From contig CAZRXG010000002.1 in the NCBI GenBank assembly GCA_964603985.1, positions 124,001-188,000 on the forward strand: DNA of 64,000 nt, read 5' to 3'. A program made the translations under genes and the position numbers. The first letter of the stretch is position 1. Each line of letters starts with the position of its first letter. Origin of the DNA: CAZRXG01 sp964603985 (lineage in GTDB: Bacteria; Chloroflexota; Anaerolineae; Aggregatilineales; UBA3940). Shown here piece after piece: positions 18,212 through 25,998 of this stretch. The notes beneath the pieces are model-generated. The model made no database searches and was not told the origin of the DNA. It worked only from the letters and a program-made list of their open reading frames with translations.

Positions 18212-18304
18212 ATGGAAAACCCGCGCGTTGCGGTGCCCGCCCGTCACCATCACCACCACCGTCGCCTCCACGCCTGTGGATTGGCGCGGGTATTGCATAC
18301 CTGA
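18212..18304 (+). CDS. Histidine leader peptide of the hisS attenuator
   Basis: A 30-codon ORF starts at ATG 18212 behind an excellent ribosome site GAGAAGG (18198-18204, 7-base spacing) and stops with TGA at 18302-18304. Codons 12-16 are five consecutive His (CAC CAT CAC CAC CAC, 18245-18259). His also occurs at codons 20 and 29, giving 7 His in 30. Arg codons flank the run. The peptide resembles HisL of enteric bacteria in its His run but not otherwise. Translation should report the supply of charged tRNA-His; the peptide itself probably has no further role. It ends 23 bases before the terminator stem. Confidence 0.85.
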   Translation: MENPRVAVPARHHHHHRRLHACGLARVLHT

Positions 18305-18353
18305 ATACCCTGACCCGCCACCGCGAGCGTGGAGTTCCCGGCAAACTCCGCGC
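18266..18353 (+). promoter_or_regulatory. Transcription attenuator with alternative RNA helices controlling hisS
   Basis: Three pairings compete. CTCCACGC (18266-18273, just after the His codons) is perfectly complementary to GCGTGGAG (18327-18334), giving an antiterminator helix. That same 18327-18334 segment is the 5' arm of the terminator stem, so the two exclude each other. Locally, TCCAC (18267-18271) can fold on GTGGA (18276-18280) and GGGTATT (18288-18294) on AATACCC (18304-18310); these would sequester the antiterminator when no ribosome stalls. A ribosome waiting at the first His codons would leave 18266-18273 free to break the terminator and let hisS be transcribed. Pairings were found by eye; energies were not computed. 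Confidence 0.75.
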
Positions 18354-18359
18354 TTTTTT
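18326..18359 (+). terminator. Rho-independent terminator in the hisS leader
   Basis: Arms 18327-18336 and 18344-18353 form a 10-base-pair stem with one G-U pair (A18326-T18354 can extend it), a 7-base loop and a run of six T at 18354-18359. It stands between the leader peptide and hisS. Confidence 0.88.
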
Positions 18360-18398
18360 GTTGCACTAAGATCGTCTGTTAAGAAAGGAAACCACAGG

Positions 18399-20024
18399 AT
18401 GGCCGAAAAAGTTCCGCCCCGCATTCCGGCAGGGATGCGGGACATCCTGCCGGAGAGCATGCTCAAGCGGCAGTACGTGATCGACGTTGTGCGCGGCGTC
18501 TTTGAGGAGTTCGGCTTCGACCCGCTCCAGACCTCCGCCATCGAGCTGACCGAGACCATGACCGGCAAGTACGGCGAAGACGCCGAGCGCCTGATCTACA
18601 AGGCGTGGTACGGCGATACGCCCGGCGACGAGTTCTCGCTGCGCTACGACCTGTCTGTGCCGCTCAGCCGCGTCGTCGCCATGTACCCTGAGCTGCCCCG
18701 CCCCTTCAAGCGCTACCAGATCGCTCCGGTCTGGCGTGCCGACCGCCCACAGAAGGGGCGCTACCGCGAGTTCTTCCAGTGCGACGTCGACACGGTTGGC
18801 CCGTCGAGCATGCTGGCGGACGCCGAGATCGTGGCCGTCATGTACGAAGTGTTGGTGCGCCTGGGCTTCGGCGATTTCACCGTCGCGATCAACAACCGCA
18901 AGATCCTGGACGGCATTGGGCAGTACGCCGGAGTTCCGGCCTCGCTGCAGCCGGGGCTGTACCGCTCCATCGACAAACTGGACAAGATCGGGTTGGACGG
19001 CGTGCAGCAGGAACTGCTCACCGTCGGCCTGCCGGATGAACCCCGGCAGCCGCTCCAACGCGTCGCCCGGCTGGCGATCCAGGGCAAGCTCGCGCCGGAT
19101 GAGCTGCGCGACCGCCTTGTCGGCAACCCGGACGAAGGCGGCGAGGGGCTGGACGCGGCGCTGGTCGACGAGGTGCTGACCCCGATGCAGGATCTCATCC
19201 AGGAGGCCACCGAACAGGACGTTCCCTCCGGGCAGCTCCAGGCCGTCACCAACCAGCTCGTCAACGAACTGGCCCCCCAACTGCGCGCCTACTACGGGGC
19301 GCAAGTTGACATCATCCCCGAAGACGCGGTTGCCCGCCTGCTCGACCTGCTTCAGATCACCGGCCCGACCGTCGAGGTGCTGGACGACCTGGCGGCGCAG
19401 TTGGCGGACTACCCGCGCGCGATGGAAGGGATCGACGAACTGCGGGCGCTGTTCGGCTTCCTCGACGTGCTGGGCGTGCCGGAGAGCGCCTACGAGATCA
19501 GCTTCGCGATGGTGCGCGGCCTGGAGTACTACACCGGCCCCATCTTCGAGACCACGATCCGCAAGCCAAAGGCCATGCCCAGCATCATCGGCGGGGGGCG
19601 CTACGACGAGCTGATCGGGATGTTCTCCGACGTTTCCTACCCGGCCACCGGCACCAGCTTCGGCATTGAGCGCATCATCGACGCGATGGACGAACTGGAC
19701 ATGTTCCCGCCGGACATCCGCTCGACGACGGCTGAGGTGCTGGTGACGATTTTCAACGCCGACACCGCCAACGACTCGCTTAAGGCAGCGACGATGCTGC
19801 GTCAGGCCGGGATCAGGACGACCACATACTTCGACCTCGACGCCCGGCTGGGCGAGCAGATCGGCTACGCCTCGGCCAAGGGGATACCGTTCGTCGTCAT
19901 CCTGGGGCCGGATGAGATCGCCGCCGGTCAGGCGACCGTCCGCAGGTTGGGCGAGACGCGCGAGGAAAGCGAGCAGCGGGTTGTTCCACTGCCCGGCCTG
20001 GTCGACGCGCTCCGGAACTGGTAG
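18399..20024 (+). CDS. hisS: Histidyl-tRNA synthetase with an enlarged insertion domain
   Basis: This class II synthetase charges tRNA-His. The 541-residue product starts at ATG 18399 behind AAGAAAGGA (18381-18389); in-frame codons upstream belong to the leader. Motif 2 is VWRADRPQKGRYREFFQ with Arg113 at the same number as in the E. coli enzyme. The histidine-specific motif RGLEYYTG starts at Arg373, where E. coli has Arg259. Motif 3 is GTSFGIERI from Gly418. The C-terminal anticodon-binding domain follows (about 445-541). So about 115 extra residues lie between motif 2 and the HisA motif, within the usual insertion domain; they are rich in Asp, Glu, Leu and Gln and look helical. Expression is controlled by the leader attenuator. 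Confidence 0.95.
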   Translation: MAEKVPPRIPAGMRDILPESMLKRQYVIDVVRGVFEEFGFDPLQTSAIELTETMTGKYGEDAERLIYKAWYGDTPGDEFSLRYDLSVPLSRVVAMYPELPRPFKRYQIAPVWRADRPQKGRYREFFQCDVDTVGPSSMLADAEIVAVMYEVLVRLGFGDFTVAINNRKILDGIGQYAGVPASLQPGLYRSIDKLDKIGLDGVQQELLTVGLPDEPRQPLQRVARLAIQGKLAPDELRDRLVGNPDEGGEGLDAALVDEVLTPMQDLIQEATEQDVPSGQLQAVTNQLVNELAPQLRAYYGAQVDIIPEDAVARLLDLLQITGPTVEVLDDLAAQLADYPRAMEGIDELRALFGFLDVLGVPESAYEISFAMVRGLEYYTGPIFETTIRKPKAMPSIIGGGRYDELIGMFSDVSYPATGTSFGIERIIDAMDELDMFPPDIRSTTAEVLVTIFNADTANDSLKAATMLRQAGIRTTTYFDLDARLGEQIGYASAKGIPFVVILGPDEIAAGQATVRRLGETREESEQRVVPLPGLVDALRNW

Positions 20025-20063
20025 ATAAGCGGAGCGACGCGGGACAGAGTCGCCCCTGCTGAC

Positions 20064-21875
20064 TCAGCCGGGCGTGACCTGGGTGCTGCTCCGCACCTCG
20101 CGCAGCGAGATCCCTGCCGCGCGGACGGCCTCGACCAGCACACCACTTTGCACGACATCGATCATCTCCCGCACGTAAGGGTACAAGATCGCGTCGTGCT
20201 CCAGCGGCAGCCGGAACACCTGAGGGGTGTGCTCGCGCAGTGCCTCCCAGGCGGCCCGCGTCCCCCGACCGAACACGTCCGGCGACAGCGGCTCCCCGCG
20301 TGACCCGTCGCGCCGTGTGCCCGCCAGCCGGTGTCTGAGTGCGGTGACGGCAGCCAGCAGCTCAATCGCGACGACGGCTGTGATGTTCTCGACGACCTCG
20401 CGGGCGTGCAGCCCGGCGTTCATGCTCATGCTGACGTGATCTTCCTGGTCGGCGGAGGTAGGGATCGAGTCGACGCTGTCGGGATGCGCCAGAGTCTTGC
20501 ACTTGGAGACGAGGGCTGCCGCCACGTACTGGGTGATCATTAGGCCGCTGTCGATCTGGGAATCGTCGCCCTGCACCAGCATACTGGGCAGTCCGCGCGC
20601 CATGCGGGGATTGAGCAGCCAGAAAGTCCGCCGCTCGGAGATGCTGCCCAGTTCGGTCAGCGCGATGCTCAGGTAATCCGCCCCAAACGCGACGTACTCG
20701 CCGTGAAAGTTGCCCCCGGAAATAGTCTTGTAGGGGCGGGTCAGGCCATCGTCGGGGTGGACGAAGATCAGCGGGTTGTCCGTCGCGGCGTTGCACTCCC
20801 GCTCCAGCATCTCACGCACGTGAGCCAGCGTCTCGCGCACGGCACCGATCACCTGTGGAGCGCAGCGCAGCGAGTAAGCATCCTGGGGCGGCAGGCCGAC
20901 CGGGTCGCGGTCAACGTCGCCCGGATCGACAAGCTGGCTGCCTTCCACCAGGTCGAGGACGTTCGCCGCCGTCGCGATCTGGCCCGGATGCCCGCGTGAG
21001 AGGTGCACCTGGGGCAAAAAGGCGTCGCGGTAGCCCTGAAGCGCCTCCAGCGTCATCGCCACCGCAATTTCGGCGCTGCGCACCAGATTTTCGGCGTCGT
21101 GCAGCGCCAGCACGGCCAGCGCCGCCGAGCAGGCCGTACCGTTGTTCAGTGCCAGGCCCTCTTTGGCTTGCAGAATCACCCGTTGGTCTGTGCCGTCCCA
21201 GGTCATCGCCTCGGCACCCGGCACAAGCTGGTGGCCGATCACCCGCTCCCTCTCATCGCGGAGAGGCACAAACGCCTCGCCGGTGACCCCATCGAAGCCG
21301 GGCGCGCCGCCCCGGTCGGCCAGACTCTCAGGCGATCTGCTCATGACCAGGGCCAGGTGTGACAGCGGGGCCAGGTCGCCGCTGGCACCCAGTGAGCCGA
21401 CGCGCGGCACGGCCGGGGTGACATGGCGGTTGAGCATCTGAATCAGGCGGTCGATCACCAGCGGGCGCACGCCTGACCGTCCTTTGACGAGCGTGTTAGC
21501 CCGGATCAGCATCGCTGCGCGGACCACCTCTCGATCCAGGTAATCGCCTACCCCTGTAGCGTGGCTCATAATCAGCTTGTACGACACCTGGCGGGGATAC
21601 TCAGGGTCGGCCATCGGGCGACCGGCGGCGTGGATGCCGAATCCGGTGTTGATGCCGTAGTAGGCCCTGGCTTCCTCACCGACCTGCACGCGCCGGGCGT
21701 TGTCTTCGACCACAGCCCGGACCCACTCGGCGCTGTCCTCGACCAGTTGGTAGGCGGGGGAGGCGGGCGTGATCTCCTGGACGGGTCTCGCCTGCCGGGC
21801 CACGTCGATGATGCCTTCGACGGTCAGGTCGTGGCCGGTGAGCGGGAGATCTTCAGAACGGTCATCAGAATGCAT
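20064..21875 (-). CDS. hutH: Histidine ammonia-lyase family enzyme
   Basis: HAL removes ammonia from histidine to form urocanate. The 603-residue protein has the MIO-forming Ala164-Ser165-Gly166 in GSLGASGDLAPLSHL, YGINTGFGIHAAG, PQDAYSLRCAPQV and a SGGNFHGEYVAF loop. SADQEDHVSM keeps the Glu that distinguishes histidine lyases from phenylalanine lyases, which have Gln there. It is about 90 residues longer than the P. putida enzyme, partly at the N-terminus. ATG 21875 is chosen because GGAG lies 8 bases upstream; an in-frame start at 21911 is possible. Convergent with hisS. No other hut genes are nearby, so an aminomutase or other lyase activity cannot be excluded. Confidence 0.85.
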   Translation of the reverse strand: MHSDDRSEDLPLTGHDLTVEGIIDVARQARPVQEITPASPAYQLVEDSAEWVRAVVEDNARRVQVGEEARAYYGINTGFGIHAAGRPMADPEYPRQVSYKLIMSHATGVGDYLDREVVRAAMLIRANTLVKGRSGVRPLVIDRLIQMLNRHVTPAVPRVGSLGASGDLAPLSHLALVMSRSPESLADRGGAPGFDGVTGEAFVPLRDERERVIGHQLVPGAEAMTWDGTDQRVILQAKEGLALNNGTACSAALAVLALHDAENLVRSAEIAVAMTLEALQGYRDAFLPQVHLSRGHPGQIATAANVLDLVEGSQLVDPGDVDRDPVGLPPQDAYSLRCAPQVIGAVRETLAHVREMLERECNAATDNPLIFVHPDDGLTRPYKTISGGNFHGEYVAFGADYLSIALTELGSISERRTFWLLNPRMARGLPSMLVQGDDSQIDSGLMITQYVAAALVSKCKTLAHPDSVDSIPTSADQEDHVSMSMNAGLHAREVVENITAVVAIELLAAVTALRHRLAGTRRDGSRGEPLSPDVFGRGTRAAWEALREHTPQVFRLPLEHDAILYPYVREMIDVVQSGVLVEAVRAAGISLREVRSSTQVTPG

Positions 21876-22010
21876 GGCATGTGCTCCAGAACAAACACGA
21901 CTCGGCTGCAATCGTGCAAAGTGTGGGTAGCTCTCATCTCTATCTTACTTGCAAAAGAGGAAATTTTGAACCGGGGATCGGGCCGGTTTGTGGAGCGGGG
22001 CTGTAAACTG

Positions 22011-22040
22011 TGGAACGTCGGGCCGGTTGTCGTATATAAT
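22011..22040 (+). promoter_or_regulatory. Predicted promoter of the 84-residue protein gene
   Basis: A perfect -10 TATAAT (22035-22040) with a partial -35 TGGAAC (22011-22016) 18 bases before it. The 5' leader would be about 95 bases long. Confidence 0.5.
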
Positions 22041-22144
22041 AGAGGCAGCAGGTAATGAGTTCATTTGATTGGAACTTTTGAAGCACGCGGATCGTATTAA
22101 AGTATAGGAAAAGCAACCGTTATCCTTTTCCAGGAGAGTGATTT

Positions 22145-22399
22145 ATGGCCGAAGAGAAAGTCAAGCGCGAACCTCCTGAGTTCGTAGAGCACGTGAAAGC
22201 AGCCGGTCGGGCAACGACAAAGCAGTGGAAGAGCCTGATCCCGGAGGATTTCTGGGTGCATGGTCGCGAAGCCAGACGTGAAACCCTGCTGGCCGTGCGC
22301 AGCCTGATCGACGGCGCAATCGAGCGCCTGGAAGCCGCCGGGGAGTCTTCCTCCGCGTCGAAGTCCACCAAGCGCAAGACCAAGGTCGAAGTCGAATAA
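22145..22399 (+). CDS. Small conserved-looking hypothetical protein with Lys-rich tail
   Basis: An 84-residue soluble protein, probably helical. The core has KQWKSLIPEDFWVHGREARRE, followed by an amphipathic helix LLAVRSLIDGAIERLEAAG and a disordered tail rich in Ser, Lys and Thr ending TKVEVE. Signals are strong: TATAAT upstream, CAGGAGAG before ATG 22145 and a GC-rich terminator at 22485, so it is a real stand-alone gene. The layout (tryptophan-rich core, helix, basic tail) would suit a small regulatory or nucleic-acid-associated protein, but no family was recognised and no function is assigned. Confidence 0.8.
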   Translation: MAEEKVKREPPEFVEHVKAAGRATTKQWKSLIPEDFWVHGREARRETLLAVRSLIDGAIERLEAAGESSSASKSTKRKTKVEVE

Positions 22400-22484
22400 C
22401 CATCCCGGTTCGATAACAGCATGGCTCTGGGAGCCAGAGCTTCCCAGGGATCATGCCGGTGTAGGGCGTTGTTAGCGTAATCAG

Positions 22485-22517
22485 GGCGTGGGCGCCGGGG
22501 CCCACGCCGTTTGTTTT
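22485..22517 (+). terminator. Terminator of the 84-residue protein gene
   Basis: GGCGTGGGC (22485-22493) pairs with GCCCACGCC (22500-22508) over 9 bases with a 6-base loop, followed by GTTTGTTTT. It ends 19 bases before the convergent AmrS stop codon. Confidence 0.75.
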
Positions 22518-22535
22518 AAGGTTGGCGACGCTCGC

Positions 22536-23591
22536 CTAGTCACTGCCCCACACCCCCGCGACCGGCTGTGCACACTCAGGGCACTTCCCTGCCCGCACCG
22601 CGTTCAGCAGCACGTCGAACCCCGCCCGGCGAACCAGCAGCGTGCCACATCCGGGGCAATAGGTGTTGTCGTAGCGGTGGCCGGGCACGTTGCCCACGTA
22701 GACAAACGCCAGCCCGGCGTCCCTGCCGGTTTGCCATGCTCGTTCCAGCGTCCGAACCGGCGTCGGCGGCGCGCCGAACCTGTACGCGGGGTGGTAGCCG
22801 CTGACGTGCCACGGCACTTCAGGCCCCAATGTGCTCGCAATGCGCTCCGCAATCCCGCGCAGCGTCGTGTCTGCGTCGTTTACCCCTGGGATCACCAGTG
22901 TCGTGATCTCGACGTGAACACCATGGGAGCATGCAAGCCTGCACGCCTCCCACACTTTCTCCACGTCAATCCCCTTGCAGTACTTCCTCACCGCTGCGGC
23001 GTCGCCCTTCACGTCCACGTTCATGGCATCCAGCCCGGCGTCGATCAGGAGCGACAGCGCTTCGGGCGTCATGTAGCCGTTCGTCACGTAGGTGTTGTAG
23101 AGACCGCGCTCCCGCGCCAGCCTGAACACCTCCAGCGACCACTCCAGCAACAGGGTTGGCTCGTTGAACGAGATGGAGGTTCCCCGGCAACCGGCGTCTT
23201 CCGCCAGCACCACGAACCGCTCTGGCGAGATGAATCTACCGCTGCTCTGGGGCGGCGTTTTGCTGATGTGCCAGTTCTGGCACCAGGGGCAGCCAAAGTT
23301 ACATGACCAGCTCCCCGCGGTCAGCGCAAGGGTTCCGGGATAGAAGTGGTAAAGCGGCTTTTTCTCGATGGGGTTGGCCGAGAGGGATGATACCGCGCCG
23401 TAGACCAGCGTCACCAGCCTGCCACCGCGATTCTCGCGCGTGCGGCACCAGCCCCGACCGCCGTCACCGAGCAGGCACCGTCGTCCACAGACATTGCAGC
23501 GAATTTTGTCGCCTTCCATCTCCTGCAGAAGCGACTCCCGGACGAAGGGGGTTTGCGTGCCAGTGTGTGCAGTTATGTTTGTTTCCGGCAT
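22536..23591 (-). CDS. amrS: AmmeMemoRadiSam-type radical SAM protein
   Basis: A radical SAM enzyme of the AmrS group. The [4Fe-4S] cysteines are in CNFGCPWCQNWHIS. Upstream comes the family's zinc-like IRCNVCGRRCLLGDGGRGWC and a YGAVSSLSANPIEKKPLYHF stretch. Near the C-terminus a CPGCG...CPEC four-cysteine ribbon is present. Such proteins are often encoded with AMMECR1- and Memo-like partners, or fused to them; neither is visible here. The reaction is not established. ATG 23591 is preferred; further upstream starts at 23600 (GTG) and 23621 are possible. The gene overlaps nothing and its 5' end lies 79 bases from tRNA-His. Confidence 0.82.
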   Translation of the reverse strand: MPETNITAHTGTQTPFVRESLLQEMEGDKIRCNVCGRRCLLGDGGRGWCRTRENRGGRLVTLVYGAVSSLSANPIEKKPLYHFYPGTLALTAGSWSCNFGCPWCQNWHISKTPPQSSGRFISPERFVVLAEDAGCRGTSISFNEPTLLLEWSLEVFRLARERGLYNTYVTNGYMTPEALSLLIDAGLDAMNVDVKGDAAAVRKYCKGIDVEKVWEACRLACSHGVHVEITTLVIPGVNDADTTLRGIAERIASTLGPEVPWHVSGYHPAYRFGAPPTPVRTLERAWQTGRDAGLAFVYVGNVPGHRYDNTYCPGCGTLLVRRAGFDVLLNAVRAGKCPECAQPVAGVWGSD

Positions 23592-23669
23592 CCTCGACAC
23601 AATCTCCCGCCGCCGACCCACGAATCAAAGAAGCCACCCCGGTTCGTGGTCGAGATGGCTCTGGTTGTG

Positions 23670-23742
23670 GGTGGATGAAGGGATTTGAACCCTCAACCAC
23701 CGCATCCACAGTGCGGCGCTCTACCCTTGAGCTACATCCACC
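23670..23742 (-). tRNA. tRNA-His (anticodon GTG)
   Basis: The acceptor is GTGGATG pairing with CATCCAC, with an encoded extra 5' G (complement of 23742) facing the discriminator C (complement of 23670), the identity element of tRNA-His. The anticodon loop CTGTGGA lies between CCGCA and TGCGG. The T arm is GGTTCAAATCC. CCA is not encoded. Confidence 0.96.
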
Positions 23743-23811
23743 ATGCAGCACGACCAATATTGTAGCGTATGACAAGGCGTCCGGCAACAGCGCCAGGCCG
23801 GAGCCCGGCAC

Positions 23812-23843
23812 AAAAAAACGCCGCCCTTTGTGCCGGGCGGCGT
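23812..23843 (-). terminator. Rho-independent terminator of the sigma factor gene
   Basis: On the minus strand ACGCCGCCC and GGGCGGCGT form a 9-base-pair stem around an 8-base loop, followed by seven T (complement of 23812-23818). It lies 26 bases after the stop at 23869. Confidence 0.9.
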
Positions 23844-23868
23844 CTACGTGTACGGATCGTTGGCCGTG

Positions 23869-24888
23869 TTACGACAGAAAATCCCGCAGCACGTTGGCAA
23901 ATTGGGGCTGCTGCAACCGCCGGAGCGCGTGCCGCTCGATCTGGCGGATGCGCTCGCGAGAAAGCCCCATCGCCTTGCCGACCTGCTCCAGAGTCTGCGG
24001 CCTGCCGCCTTCCAGACCAAAGCGCAGGCGCAGGATCTGGGCCTCGCGAGGCAGTAGCTCGTTAAGGATGCGATCCATCGTCTCGCTCAACATGATGCTG
24101 TGCATCGCCTCGTCGGGGCTGGGCGATTGGTCGTCCTCGATGAAATCGCCAAATTCGCTGTCGTCCCCAACGGGCATCTCAAGCGCTATCGTCTGCGGAT
24201 TAGCGTCCAGTGTATCGCGAAGCTCCTGCACGGGCAGATCCAGGCGTTCGCTCAACTCCTCGGCGGTCGGCTCGCGCCCCAACTCCTGGCCCATAATCTG
24301 GCGCACGGCGGTGATGCGGCGCAACTGGTCGGAGAGGTGCAGCGGCAGCCTGATGGTGCGCGACTTCTGCGAGAGCGCGCGGGTGATGGTCTGCCGAATC
24401 CACCAGCTTGCATACGTGCTGAAGCGGTTGCCCATGCGGTAGTCAAACTTATCGACCGCGATCATCAATCCGACGTTGCCCTCCTGGATCAGGTCGGACA
24501 TGGGAAGCCCCTGGTTGCGGTAGCGCTTGGCAATGCTGACCACCAGACGGGTGTTGGCGCGGCTCAGGTGCTCGCGTGCTGCCTGCCCGCTCTCAACCGC
24601 TTCTTCCAGGATCGCGTCCTCTTCACCGGACAGACCCTGGGCTTCCTCCAGAATCTGCTGAGCCTCGGCCCCGCCTTCAATGCGCTTCGCGAGTGCGACC
24701 TCCTGCTCTGCAGTCAGCAGGGGCTCGCTCGCCATCTGGCGGAAGTAAAGACTCACCGTATCATGCGCCGGGATGTGGTCGATGTTCTCAGGCACGACAC
24801 CCGCCTCGTCCCCGTTGTCATCAAGGTCCAGAAGCTCCGAAGCCAGCTTTTCTATCCTCGTCAATTTTCCCTCTGCTATTGTCGTCAC
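23869..24888 (-). CDS. RNA polymerase sigma factor, sigma-70 group 1/2 (RpoD/SigA-like)
   Basis: The 339-residue protein has region 1.2 (DTVSLYFRQMASEPLLTAEQE), region 2 with LVVSIAKRYRNQGLPMSDLIQ and the -10-binding FDYRMGNRFSTYASWWIRQ, region 3, and region 4.2 with the HTH GLSRERIRQIERHALRRL. Region 1.1 is missing or very short, as in many SigA-like factors outside proteobacteria. It recognises standard -35/-10 promoters like those seen in this window. A -10-like TATAAT lies on the minus strand at 24944-24939, upstream of the start. Whether it is the only housekeeping factor or a group 2 paralogue is unclear, so no gene symbol is given. Confidence 0.92.
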   Translation of the reverse strand: MTTIAEGKLTRIEKLASELLDLDDNGDEAGVVPENIDHIPAHDTVSLYFRQMASEPLLTAEQEVALAKRIEGGAEAQQILEEAQGLSGEEDAILEEAVESGQAAREHLSRANTRLVVSIAKRYRNQGLPMSDLIQEGNVGLMIAVDKFDYRMGNRFSTYASWWIRQTITRALSQKSRTIRLPLHLSDQLRRITAVRQIMGQELGREPTAEELSERLDLPVQELRDTLDANPQTIALEMPVGDDSEFGDFIEDDQSPSPDEAMHSIMLSETMDRILNELLPREAQILRLRFGLEGGRPQTLEQVGKAMGLSRERIRQIERHALRRLQQPQFANVLRDFLS

Positions 24889-25006
24889 TATTCCGTCAAA
24901 CCCTTCACTTTAAACCCAACTTCTTCTTTTCATAGACTATTATAAACTAAATTGTCTTACTATAGTGTAGGAATTGTGTAAAAACATTGTGTAGAAAAGA
25001 TGAAAA

Positions 25007-25795
25007 TCAGGGAAACAGGCGGTCGATAAGCCGCCTGAGTAAGAGAAACAACACCGGCAGAAGCACCAACGTAAAGATCCCCGTCGCAAAGAGGTACGCG
25101 TACTCAGGATCGTCGCGGGAAAGCTCCCCCAGACGGCCCAGACTCGACACAAAAGCCCACCACCAGGCCTGAAGGTGGCCCAGGAGGGTGCTTCCTGCTG
25201 TGAACGAGGTGTCCAGTCCTCCGGCTACAACGGTCGATAGGGCGGCGGCGATAGGCTCTCTGTTTGACCAGGCCAGCAGCCCGATACCGACGACGATCCA
25301 GACCCAGCCCCACTGGACGCGACGTTTCTCACGCCCGGCCTGGGCCGGACGGCCCGCCTGGCGATCAGAGGTGTCCCGCTCATCTCCTGTGCCGGGAGAT
25401 ACTTCACGGGCGGTCGACCTGGCACGCTGCTCCTGGGCGTGGGCGCGTATCAGGGGAACCCAGGTCGCGCGGTGCATCTCGGCGGCCATGTACCGCAGCA
25501 GGCGATCCTGGTGCGCGCCGCACCGCTCGCACACCACCGTGTAGACAGGCCCCTCGCAGCGCAGACACCGGCTGGTCAGCCCGGCTCCACAATTGAGGCA
25601 GAAATTAGTGGTGCCGTCGTTGACTGCGCCGCAGGCCTGGCACTCCCAGCTCAGCGGCAGCAGGTTAAGCCCGGCCCGGTCGGGATAGCCCAGCACGCCG
25701 CAGTACGGGCAGCGGATTCTCGGCCAGGGGGGTGCGTCGAACGTTTCTCCGCAGTGCGCACAGCTTAAAGTTGGGGAGTTGAAGGTCTCTTCCAT
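25007..25795 (-). CDS. Multi-zinc-ribbon membrane protein
   Basis: The 262-residue protein begins with five short cysteine motifs: CAHCG, CPYCG, CQACG...CLNCG, CLRC and CERCG, giving at least two complete four-Cys zinc ribbons in the first 100 residues. A basic, low-complexity linker (about 115-160) follows. Two or three membrane segments come next (WGWVWIVVGIGLLAWSN; LFATGIFTLVLLPVLFLLL) with a short charged tail. The ribbons would be cytoplasmic. Double-zinc-ribbon membrane proteins of this build are common in Chloroflexota-type genomes but have no fixed role. It is read toward the sigma factor gene, 118 bases away. Confidence 0.75.
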   Translation of the reverse strand: MEETFNSPTLSCAHCGETFDAPPWPRIRCPYCGVLGYPDRAGLNLLPLSWECQACGAVNDGTTNFCLNCGAGLTSRCLRCEGPVYTVVCERCGAHQDRLLRYMAAEMHRATWVPLIRAHAQEQRARSTAREVSPGTGDERDTSDRQAGRPAQAGREKRRVQWGWVWIVVGIGLLAWSNREPIAAALSTVVAGGLDTSFTAGSTLLGHLQAWWWAFVSSLGRLGELSRDDPEYAYLFATGIFTLVLLPVLFLLLRRLIDRLFP

Positions 25796-25841
25796 TGAAC
25801 AACAACCTCGTTCCTGTTGCCGTCATCACACATGATACCAG

Positions 25842-25872
25842 AAAAAGCCGTATCGAGGAGGCTCGATACGGC
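25842..25872 (-). terminator. Terminator after tRNA-Ser
   Basis: A perfect 11-base-pair stem (25847-25857 with 25862-25872) and a 4-base loop are followed on the minus strand by five T. It lies 12 bases past the tRNA-Ser 3' end. Confidence 0.92.
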
Positions 25873-25884
25873 CTGTCGTACCAG

Positions 25885-25971
25885 CGGAGAGGGTGGGATT
25901 CGAACCCACGGTGACCTGACGGCCACAACGGTTTTCGAGACCGCCCCAATCGTCCACTCTGGCACCTCTCC
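25885..25971 (-). tRNA. tRNA-Ser (anticodon CGA)
   Basis: Acceptor arms GGAGAGG and CCTCTCC pair perfectly, discriminator G. The anticodon loop CTCGAAA reads CGA. A long variable arm marks class II. The T arm contains GGTTCGAATCC. It is followed by a strong terminator; CCA is not encoded. Confidence 0.96.
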
Positions 25972-25998
25972 GGTGCTGTTGTCAAGTTCGATCTGGCA

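Noticed and set aside
18185..18399. T-box riboswitch for hisS
   Set aside because: The leader contains ACCGCG-like text at about 18320-18325, but the AGGGTGG half of the T-box sequence and a stem I with specifier loop were not seen, and most of the leader is taken by a well-formed His-rich ORF with promoter and ribosome site.
20064..21875. Phenylalanine ammonia-lyase
   Set aside because: The QEDH sequence and the QDAYSLRC region fit histidine lyases; plant and bacterial PALs carry Gln at the discriminating Glu.
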